5,759 bases of DNA from Ruminococcaceae bacterium UBA7147 (lineage in GTDB: Bacteria; Bacillota; Clostridia; Oscillospirales; Acutalibacteraceae), in contig DKWR01000052.1 in NCBI GenBank assembly GCA_002491825.1, positions 1 to 5,759 of the forward strand. Reading direction: 5' to 3'. Below are positions 1-4,091 of the stretch, one piece after another. Within the stretch, counting starts at the first letter, position 1. Every line of letters starts with the position of its first letter. Under the pieces are notes generated by a model, which saw only the letters and a program-made list of their open reading frames with translations, made no database searches and was not told where the DNA came from. The position numbers and the translations under genes were made by a program.

Positions 1-6
1 AATTTT

Positions 7-10
7 CTCC
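7..10 (-). promoter_or_regulatory. Possible ribosome-binding site of an off-window minus-strand gene
   Basis: Read on the minus strand, the left edge ends in TTTGGAGAAAATT. That is a GGAG Shine-Dalgarno core followed by six bases before the window ends. It closely resembles the TTTGGAGAATTTT leader directly before the ATG of the phosphatase gene at 4878. This suggests that a minus-strand gene may begin immediately outside the window, downstream of the deacetylase. The start codon itself cannot be seen. Confidence 0.25.
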
Positions 11-28
11 AAACAAACCGACTTTTCC

Positions 29-56
29 GCTCGATTTGCGAGCCGAGGCACTCGGC
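29..56. repeat. Pair of small overlapping hairpins beyond the deacetylase gene
   Basis: Two short perfect inverted repeats lie side by side: GCTCG (29-33) with CGAGC (39-43), and GCCGAG (42-47) with CTCGGC (51-56). They share two bases, so both cannot form fully at once. They lie 3' of the minus-strand deacetylase and are GC-rich compared with the flanking AT-rich DNA. Neither strand has a T-run directly after the stem, so a classical intrinsic terminator is not supported. A dispersed intergenic repeat or an mRNA-stabilising hairpin is possible. Confidence 0.4.
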
Positions 57-82
57 AAATTATAGTTTAGCTTACAAAATAG

Positions 83-991
83 CTATCCATTTATTATTAC
101 AATCAACGGTTTACGGATAATTAATTCCACATTACGAATTGATTTCATCAGGCTTTCCATACTCTCCTTGCCGTCACGTCTGTATCTGCCCAGCTCAAAC
201 AGGCTTTCCTTATCTCTGGTAATAACGTTTGGCTCCTCGGTGCAGGTCATTGTGCAGACAAATCCCAGCTCACGCACAATTTTCTCTGTGCCGTCACTCT
301 TTGCACCAAAGGGATATACAAAACAGCTCGGTTTTTTGCCCGTCACATTTTCAAGATAATTCTGTGCTTTTATGATGTCGTTTGTTACAGCATTTTTGTA
401 GTCCTCCTGACTTTCACTTTTCTTTTTTGAAACACCCTTTCTCGGCGTAAGCGTGTGCATATCGTAGGAATGATTCTGAATTTCAACGTAACCACTGTTT
501 ACCATTTCCCTGATGTCGTCGTCGCTGATGTGACCGTAGGTAACGGAAATGTCCTGAGTTTGCGTAAACTTTTCCGTCATTGAGGCTATCGGCGAAATAA
601 CAGCCCTGCACTTGTATTTTTTCAGCAAAGGATAGGCATAATAATAGTTGTTGTAGTAGCCGTCGTCAAAGGTCAGCATAATGCATTTTTCGGGCAAATC
701 CTTTCCGTGATAAACGTAATTTATCAAGTCCTCAACCGTAACTGTCGTGTAACCGTTGCTTGTAAGATATTTCAAGTCGTTTTCAAACAGCGTGGGGGAG
801 ACGGTGTAGTCATTCTGCAGCTTTTTATCATTCAGAATTGAGTGGTACATAATGATTGGCAGAAATACCTCTTCTTTGGCGCTTTTATCGTCTTTACTGC
901 CCGCACCCGAAAACAACACATAGAATGTGAACACAACAGTAAAAGCAATAATTAATAGGCACATACGTTTAAATATGTATTTTCCAAACAA
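83..991 (-). CDS. Membrane-anchored polysaccharide deacetylase (NodB/CE4 family)
   Basis: Predicted metal-dependent N- or O-deacetylase acting on a cell-surface glycan such as peptidoglycan or an exopolysaccharide; the substrate cannot be told from sequence. Residues 1-9 are basic and 10-28 form one hydrophobic segment, with a Lys/Asp-rich linker at 32-41, so the enzyme is probably held on the outer face of the membrane. The NodB domain spans about 45-275: IIMYHS (46-51), the TFDDG motif (107-111, metal-binding D110), NHSYDMH (173-179, probable metal ligands H174 and H179) and YPFG (226-229). The second motif has four residues between its histidines rather than the three of classical CE4 enzymes; I believe this is usual in related clostridial proteins. 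The start is TTG at 991, chosen because AGGTGAG sits about five bases upstream. The in-frame ATG at codon 10 has no good ribosome-binding site and would remove the positively charged N-terminus. Divergent from perR. Confidence 0.9.
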   Translation of the reverse strand: MFGKYIFKRMCLLIIAFTVVFTFYVLFSGAGSKDDKSAKEEVFLPIIMYHSILNDKKLQNDYTVSPTLFENDLKYLTSNGYTTVTVEDLINYVYHGKDLPEKCIMLTFDDGYYNNYYYAYPLLKKYKCRAVISPIASMTEKFTQTQDISVTYGHISDDDIREMVNSGYVEIQNHSYDMHTLTPRKGVSKKKSESQEDYKNAVTNDIIKAQNYLENVTGKKPSCFVYPFGAKSDGTEKIVRELGFVCTMTCTEEPNVITRDKESLFELGRYRRDGKESMESLMKSIRNVELIIRKPLIVIING

Positions 992-1031
992 AATCTCACC
1001 TCATAAAAAATAAAATTTCATAAAAAATTTA

Positions 1032-1058
1032 TTTATAATTCTAATAAGTAATTATAAA
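1032..1058. promoter_or_regulatory. PerR-box-like dyad upstream of perR
   Basis: A 9-bp perfect inverted repeat, TTTATAATT (1032-1040) and AATTATAAA (1050-1058), has a 9-nt spacer. Inside it, 1033-1047 reads TTATAAT-T-CTAATAA and matches the known PerR operator consensus TTATAATnATTATAA at 12 of 14 defined positions. TATAAT at 1034-1039 could also be a -10 box reading to the right, but I see no convincing -35 hexamer upstream. The site lies about 80-105 bases before perR and about 40-65 bases from the start of the divergent deacetylase. It could therefore serve autoregulation and perhaps both genes. The region is very AT-rich, so chance matches are a real concern. Confidence 0.5.
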
Positions 1059-1137
1059 ACATAAAACTTATGGTAATTTATAAATAAACTCAATAATCAT
1101 TACTGATTTTAAACTTCACAAAGACGAGGATAAAATT

Positions 1138-1533
1138 ATGGCTAAACGTAATTTCAGTTCAAAACGCAACGCTATTTATCAAGTCCTTTGCGCAACGGAT
1201 ACTCACCCCGGTGCTCGTTGGGTTTATGACCAGATAAAACCCCATATTCCCGATTTGAGCCTTGGTACCGTGTACAGAAATATTGCACTGTTTAAGGTCG
1301 AAGGAATGGTTCGCGTCATTTGCAGCGTCAACGGCGAGGAACGCTACGACGGCGTTGTTGAGCCTCATTCACACTTTGTCTGCAATTGCTGCGGAAGGGT
1401 GATTGACGTAGATGATGAGAGTATGAGTTCCGATTTTACTTCAAGACTTTCCAAAAAGGGCTTTACTGTTGAAAGCAGGTACGTCCTCTACTACGGAATC
1501 TGTCCTGAATGTAAAAAGAATAATCTACACTAA
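1138..1533 (+). CDS. perR: PerR-type peroxide-responsive repressor (Fur family)
   Basis: Fur-family metalloregulator that in characterised relatives binds DNA with Fe or Mn and is inactivated by peroxide through metal-catalysed histidine oxidation. At 131 aa it is slightly shorter than Bacillus subtilis PerR, having a shorter N-terminus. The winged helix covers about 8-65, with the recognition helix near LSLGTVYRNI (40-49). At a constant offset of 14 from B. subtilis PerR, all five regulatory metal ligands are present: H23, D71, H77, H79 and D90. So are the structural zinc cysteines C82, C85, C122 and C125. The aspartate equivalent to D104 (D90 here) favours PerR over Fur or Zur. An extra C84 sits between the paired cysteines. 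The start is ATG at 1138, with GACGAGGA about seven bases upstream. The gene is followed after 26 bases by rubrerythrin, a classic PerR target in anaerobes, so autoregulated peroxide control of the operon is likely. Confidence 0.92.
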   Translation: MAKRNFSSKRNAIYQVLCATDTHPGARWVYDQIKPHIPDLSLGTVYRNIALFKVEGMVRVICSVNGEERYDGVVEPHSHFVCNCCGRVIDVDDESMSSDFTSRLSKKGFTVESRYVLYYGICPECKKNNLH

Positions 1534-1559
1534 TATTTTATTACAAAGGAGAAATAATT

Positions 1560-2099
1560 ATGAAATGGTATTGTACAGTATGCGGTTATGTTCACGAAGG
1601 CCCTACAGCTCCCGAGGCTTGTCCCGTATGTAAGGCTCCTGCCGAGAAGTTCAAGGCTATGGACGAAGAGGCAGGCTTTGCAACAGTTCACGAGGTAGGC
1701 GTTGCACAGGGCGTAAGCGAGGACATTCTCAAGGATTTAAGAGCTAACTTTGAAGGCGAGTGCAGTGAGGTTGGTATGTACCTTGCAATGGCAAGAGTTG
1801 CTGACAGAGAGGGCTATCCCGAGGTTTCCGCAGCATTCACAAAGTACGCTTTTGAAGAGGCAGAGCACGCTGCAAAGTTTGCAGAGCTTCTCGGCGAAGT
1901 AATCACAGACAGCACAAAGAAGAACCTCGAAATGCGTGTTGACGCTGAAACAGGCGCTTGCGAAGGCAAGTTCGACCTTGCAAAGCGTGCAAAGGCACAG
2001 AACCTCGACGCTATCCACGACACAGTTCACGAGATGGCAAAGGACGAAGCAAGACACGGCGCAGGCTTCAGAGGTCTTTTAAAGAGATATTTCGGTTAA
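1560..2099 (+). CDS. rbr: Reverse rubrerythrin (N-terminal rubredoxin domain, C-terminal diiron domain)
   Basis: Cytoplasmic non-haem diiron peroxidase that reduces hydrogen peroxide to water in anaerobes, taking electrons via rubredoxin and NAD(P)H:rubredoxin reductase. The domain order is reversed from classical rubrerythrin. The Fe(Cys)4 rubredoxin-like domain is first (C5, C8, C21, C24), with the short inter-cysteine loop typical of rubrerythrins. A four-helix ferritin-like domain follows at about 55-179. Probable iron ligands are E66 or E68, the EExEH stretch at 99-103 (E100, H103), acidic residues around 130-135, and DEARH (162-166, E163 and H166). This matches the reverse rubrerythrins known from Clostridium. 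AAAGGAG lies eight bases before the ATG. Cotranscription with perR (26-nt gap) and the rubredoxin (13-nt gap) is likely. Its last 72 bases recur in diverged form at 3768-3839. Confidence 0.95.
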   Translation: MKWYCTVCGYVHEGPTAPEACPVCKAPAEKFKAMDEEAGFATVHEVGVAQGVSEDILKDLRANFEGECSEVGMYLAMARVADREGYPEVSAAFTKYAFEEAEHAAKFAELLGEVITDSTKKNLEMRVDAETGACEGKFDLAKRAKAQNLDAIHDTVHEMAKDEARHGAGFRGLLKRYFG

Positions 2100-2112
2100 T
2101 GAGATGACAAAT

Positions 2113-2268
2113 ATGACATATGTATGTGATGTATGCGGTTATGTATATGACCCTGCGGTAGGCGACCCCGATAACGGCGTTGCTCCGGGCACTCCATGGG
2201 AAGAAGTTCCCGAGGATTGGGTATGCCCGCTTTGTTCAGTAGGCAAAGACCAGTTCTCTGCTGAATAA
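2113..2268 (+). CDS. Rubredoxin
   Basis: A 51-aa one-iron electron carrier, complete in length for a classical rubredoxin. Cys ligands are C5-x2-C8 and C38-x2-C41, enclosing the family signatures CGYVYDP (8-14), GDPDNGVAPGT (17-27) and DWVCPLC (35-41). It most likely feeds electrons to the rubrerythrin encoded 13 bases upstream; perR, rubrerythrin and rubredoxin genes also occur together in Desulfovibrio. The residue after the second cysteine pair is Ser42, where the family nearly always has Gly. I chose the ATG at 2113 because it gives the canonical M-x-Y-V-C start with a TGAG ribosome-binding element about nine bases upstream. An in-frame ATG at 2104 would add three residues and lacks a ribosome-binding site at proper spacing. 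A strong terminator follows 22 bases after the stop. Confidence 0.95.
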   Translation: MTYVCDVCGYVYDPAVGDPDNGVAPGTPWEEVPEDWVCPLCSVGKDQFSAE

Positions 2269-2280
2269 AATTTTGCAAAT

Positions 2281-2323
2281 AAAAAAATTCGAGGAAACAG
2301 TAAAATGCTGTTTCCTCTTTTTT
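2281..2323. terminator. Strong intrinsic terminator, probably bidirectional
   Basis: A perfect 10-bp stem, GAGGAAACAG (2291-2300) with CTGTTTCCTC (2308-2317), has a 7-nt loop and is followed by six T (2318-2323). It ends the perR, rubrerythrin and rubredoxin operon. On the other strand a run of seven A (2281-2287) gives a T-tract three bases after the stem, so it can also stop the convergent lipoprotein transcript. Confidence 0.9.
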
Positions 2324-2335
2324 ATGTATGCTATT

Positions 2336-2809
2336 TTATTCGAAAATCCTAATCATTTCATCATGTTCATAGTCATCTGCAAATTCAACCTTTCCATCAT
2401 CGGCATAAACATCAACATACATACTAAATTTGAGTTGATCATTTACTCCTCCATAATCGTCAACATCATAAAAATTACCTTTTATAATGAAAGAGTAGAA
2501 GTTGAATTGCTCTATGTAACGATTATAATCTATAGTTGTTACATTTAAATTTTCTATATTTTCAATATAATATTTGTAATTATCTAGCGAGCCTTTTAGT
2601 GTCTGTTCAATAGCATAACTATTACTCTCAAGATATTCTATAAGTACTGATTCTGCTTCAGAAGCTGAATCTACGGTTTTACTTTTCGTTTGGCTGGTAG
2701 CAACTTGGGTAGTGGGTTGTGAATTGTTACTTGAAGCACTTGAGCAACCTGTAAAGGCAGACAAAGTCAATAAGTTACATAAAACAAATGCTGTAATTGT
2801 TTTTTTCAT
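2336..2809 (-). CDS. Small predicted lipoprotein of unknown function
   Basis: I do not recognise a family. The 157-aa product has a basic N-terminus (MKKT), a hydrophobic segment at 5-19 and a lipobox-like AFTGC ending at C22. It is therefore predicted to be lipidated and kept on the outer face of the membrane; Phe at the -3 position is less usual than Leu. Residues 23-50 are a Ser/Thr/Gln linker. The domain at about 50-157 is rich in Asp, Glu, Tyr and Asn and looks globular, with alternating hydrophobic beta-like stretches (for example 105-145) and an acidic C-terminus. ATG at 2809 has AGGTGAG a few bases upstream. The gene starts two bases after the stop of the Cys/His protein gene, so the two are almost certainly cotranscribed from the promoter at 3055-3083. 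Low GC sets it apart from the rubrerythrin region. Confidence 0.75.
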   Translation of the reverse strand: MKKTITAFVLCNLLTLSAFTGCSSASSNNSQPTTQVATSQTKSKTVDSASEAESVLIEYLESNSYAIEQTLKGSLDNYKYYIENIENLNVTTIDYNRYIEQFNFYSFIIKGNFYDVDDYGGVNDQLKFSMYVDVYADDGKVEFADDYEHDEMIRIFE

Positions 2810-2811
2810 TT

Positions 2812-3012
2812 TTACTCACCTTTCAATTTTTCTTCTTTTTTCCTTTGACACAAAACGCAAGGCTTTATTTTTCGCCCTGCATAGTTATAGGCTTCTTGTT
2901 CGGTATCAAAGCATTTGTAATTGTCAGGTATGCTTTTGAATTTACTGTGACAGCAAAATCCTTTAATATGCAAAGTACCCGTTCCCGTATTATATACATA
3001 TTTTTCTGACAT
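2812..3012 (-). CDS. Small Cys/His protein, possible zinc-binding Ada-like fold
   Basis: A 66-aa protein. The order of residues, TLHIKGFCCH (13-22), then FDTEQEAYNYAG (35-46) and KPCVLC (50-55), resembles small metal-binding modules related to the Ada N-terminus. Those modules read roughly as H-x-x-x-C, a central E-E-A helix, and G-x-x-P-C-x-x-C. Candidate zinc ligands are H15, C20 or C21, C52 and C55. The resemblance is by eye; the function is unknown. I place the start at ATG 3010-3012 because AAGGGGG lies six bases before it. The same frame is open up to 3063, but those extra 17 codons cover the -10 box and the dyad, and would lie largely upstream of the predicted transcript start. The tail (57-66) is highly charged. 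First gene of a pair with the lipoprotein. Confidence 0.75.
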   Translation of the reverse strand: MSEKYVYNTGTGTLHIKGFCCHSKFKSIPDNYKCFDTEQEAYNYAGRKIKPCVLCQRKKEEKLKGE

Positions 3013-3034
3013 TTTATTCCCCCTTTTGTATAAT
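3006..3034 (+). promoter_or_regulatory. Facing promoter, probably for the XRE and WYL-type genes
   Basis: CTGACA (3006-3011, five of six to consensus), a 17-nt spacer and a perfect TATAAT (3029-3034) read rightward. The predicted start near 3041 leaves a leader of about 93 bases before the ATG at 3134. The -35 hexamer lies inside the first codons of the opposite-strand 66-aa gene. I see no better promoter nearer the XRE gene: TTTATAT near 3104 has no matching -35. Confidence 0.6.
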
Positions 3035-3063
3035 ATAGGAATTTCTCTTCCTAAATTATACAA
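3026..3063. promoter_or_regulatory. 38-bp dyad: candidate operator shared by two facing promoters
   Basis: The left arm TTGTATAATATAGGAA (3026-3041) and the complement of the right arm (3048-3063), TTGTATAATTTAGGAA, agree at 15 of 16 positions around a 6-nt spacer. Each arm contains one TATAAT box. The TAGGAA/TTCCTA cores at 3036-3041 and 3048-3053 sit at the two predicted start sites. Further half-site-like copies, CTTCCT (3069-3074) and AGGAAG (3091-3096), bracket the minus-strand -35 box. The neighbouring XRE protein is the obvious candidate ligand (inference). Confidence 0.7.
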
Positions 3064-3083
3064 CTATTCTTCCTGTATGTCAA
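3055..3083 (-). promoter_or_regulatory. Consensus sigma-70-type promoter for the Cys/His protein and lipoprotein pair
   Basis: On the minus strand a perfect TTGACA (3078-3083) is followed by a 17-nt spacer and a perfect TATAAT (3055-3060). The predicted transcript start is near 3048, giving a leader of about 35 bases to the ATG at 3012. The downstream half of the 38-bp dyad begins right at the start site, where a repressor would block initiation. Such a strong core promoter usually implies tight repression when it is not constitutive. Confidence 0.85.
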
Positions 3084-3133
3084 GCGAAATAGGAAGTAAA
3101 ATGTTTATATAAAGGCATTTAGGAGGAAGAGTT

Positions 3134-3460
3134 ATGCTTATATCTGATGTGCATATAATCGGAAATAAATTGTTGACTTTCAGAAAACAAAAAGGACTTA
3201 CCCAAGCAGAAGTAGCCGAATTAGCTGAAATTTCTGACAGAACATATGCAGACATTGAAAGAGGCAGTACAAATATGCGTATGGAAACACTTGTCAGCAT
3301 TTGTAAAGCACTGAATATCACTCCGAATCAGATTTTAATTGATGATGATAATTCATTAATGGTTGAACAGGAAAAGCTATTTAAGCAACTCAATTCCTGC
3401 AAAACAAAAGAAAGAGAAACAGCCTTGAAACTTCTTTCTGTTTATTTAAACTCAATTTAG
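3134..3460 (+). CDS. Small XRE-family HTH transcriptional regulator
   Basis: A 108-aa protein with a Cro/C1-type helix-turn-helix at about 9-68: LLTFRKQKGLTQAEVAELAEISDRTYADIERG carries the family's scanning pattern (LTQ-x-x-V/L-A, S-x-x-T/Y-x-x-x-I-E-R-G). Residues 75-108 are predicted to be helical and may mediate dimerisation. AGGAGG (3121-3126) is seven bases before the ATG. It is divergent from the Cys/His protein and lipoprotein pair, with a 38-bp dyad between them, so it probably represses that pair, itself, or both. The truncated WYL-type gene follows after 12 bases and is likely cotranscribed. Low GC is shared with the rest of the accessory block. No partner protease or toxin domain is visible that would make it a prophage repressor or antitoxin. 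Confidence 0.88.
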   Translation: MLISDVHIIGNKLLTFRKQKGLTQAEVAELAEISDRTYADIERGSTNMRMETLVSICKALNITPNQILIDDDNSLMVEQEKLFKQLNSCKTKERETALKLLSVYLNSI

Positions 3461-3472
3461 CGAGGCGGTAAT

Positions 3473-3844
3473 ATGGCTGACAGAATCAAGAAAGAAGAAT
3501 TCAAAGAAAATTCAAGAGGTAAAAAGCCAAATCAAAAATTAAAGCCGTATCTTGTATTGAAATTTCTTGAAAAATATTCAGACGAAGAACATACCTTTGA
3601 CGGTGAAGCTATTGCAAATGCTATGATTGAAGATTACGGCATTTTTGCGGAAAAGCGTTCCATTTACAGAGATATTAAAGATATAAACAAAGATTATTCA
3701 GAATTGAAGCCGTTTTGTTATCCTGTTGATACAAAAGCATTACACTTATGCAAATTTATATTTTACGCACGAGATGGCAAAGGACGAGGCAAGACACGGT
3801 GCAGGCTTCAGAGGACTTCTCAACAGATATTTCAAATAATCTGA
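3473..3844 (+). pseudogene. Truncated WYL-type transcriptional regulator joined to an out-of-frame rubrerythrin end
   Basis: The 123-codon frame begins like the N-terminal DNA-binding part of clostridial WYL-domain regulators. A basic lead (GKKPNQKLK, 16-24) and a winged-helix-like region at about 22-75 include YLVLKFLEKYSDEEHTF and a recognition-helix-like stretch, AEKRSIYRDIKDINK (59-73). Full members run to roughly 300 aa or more with a WYL ligand-sensing domain, which is absent here. Residues 74-97 do not look like the family. From about 3768 (codon 99) the DNA is the end of a rubrerythrin gene read in the wrong frame, giving an Arg/Gln-rich tail until TGA at 3842-3844. ATG 3473 has GAGGCGG four bases upstream and lies 12 bases after the XRE gene. 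A short DNA-binding product could still be made, but I judge it a remnant. The family assignment is by pattern memory and moderately sure. Confidence 0.7.
3765..3839 (+). pseudogene. 3' fragment of a second rubrerythrin gene
   Basis: In the frame starting at 3765 the DNA reads THEMAKDEARHGAGFRGLLN followed by RYFK and a TAA at 3837-3839. This matches the C-terminus of the intact rubrerythrin (157-179) except for Lys to Asn and the last residue Gly to Lys. Over 72 bases (3768-3839 against 2028-2099) I count 63 identities, with most of the differences silent. The fragment is therefore a paralogue kept by coding selection for some time, not a fresh copy. It keeps the last iron-binding E-x-x-H but has no start, and it lies in a different frame from the WYL-derived frame running into it. 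The terminator 40 bases later was probably its own. Confidence 0.9.
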
Positions 3845-3878
3845 CAACTTAAAAACATTAATTTTCCCCAAAAAATAT

Positions 3879-3922
3879 CAGAGCAGAGAAAGTCATAAGA
3901 CAATCTCTGCTCTGTTTGTTTT
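3879..3922 (+). terminator. Intrinsic terminator after the rubrerythrin fragment
   Basis: A perfect 11-bp stem, CAGAGCAGAGA (3879-3889) with TCTCTGCTCTG (3904-3914), has a 14-nt loop and is followed by TTTGTTTT (3915-3922). It now ends the XRE and WYL-remnant transcript. It probably belonged to the lost rubrerythrin paralogue. Confidence 0.88.
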
Positions 3923-3973
3923 AAGCGGATTTATGAATTTGTTTTTATATATAGGTAACGTTTAGTTTTTCAG

Positions 3974-4052
3974 TGTAGGGAACAGTCTTGACTGTTCAGC
4001 TGGACTACAGCTATCCTTTAGGGAATCGGAACGGTCAAGACCGTTCCCTGCA
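3974..4052. repeat. 79-bp composite palindromic repeat element
   Basis: The outer inverted repeats, 3974-3997 and the complement of 4029-4052, agree at 21 of 24 positions, and all three differences are transitions. Each arm is itself a hairpin: GAACAGTC-TT-GACTGTTC on the left (3980-3997) and GGAACGGTC-AA-GACCGTTCC on the right (4028-4047). The middle has a third small stem, AGCTG/CAGCT (3998-4012). The left end begins TGTAGGG and the right end on the other strand TGCAGGG. No coding capacity is visible. It looks like a non-autonomous, MITE- or REP-like intergenic repeat. Lying 39 bases beyond the minus-strand XRE gene, it may also help end that transcript. Confidence 0.75.
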
Positions 4053-4091
4053 TTTATGTTAAAACTTATAAATTTATTGCGTATAACTAAC

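Noticed and set aside
2..70. Plus-strand tail of a gene entering from the left edge
   Set aside because: More than one frame is open for about 20 codons up to stops near 63-70, which is uninformative at this length, and the region holds hairpins.
1737..2057. Open frames on the minus strand across the rubrerythrin gene
   Set aside because: They lie antisense to a clearly coding gene, have no ribosome-binding site and give low-complexity Cys/Leu/Ser-rich products caused by the codon use of the real gene.
2096..2278. 60-codon minus-strand frame over the rubredoxin gene
   Set aside because: The plus strand encodes a full canonical rubredoxin; this frame is its antisense shadow.
2273..2548. Plus-strand frame of 91 codons starting with TTG
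   Set aside because: It begins at the terminator, runs through the terminator stem, and is antisense to the lipoprotein gene, which has a lipobox and ribosome-binding site.
3013..3063. N-terminal extension of the Cys/His protein to an ATG at 3063
   Set aside because: The extra 17 codons lie on the -10 box and dyad, mostly upstream of the likely transcript start, while the ATG at 3012 has AAGGGGG at proper spacing.
3064..3321. Minus-strand frame over the first XRE gene
   Set aside because: Antisense to a clear HTH protein and ends inside its control region; no start signal.
3134..3844. Toxin-antitoxin or prophage switch reading of the XRE and following gene
   Set aside because: No toxin fold, integrase or phage gene is visible; the second gene looks like a WYL-type regulator remnant, so this label would go beyond the evidence.
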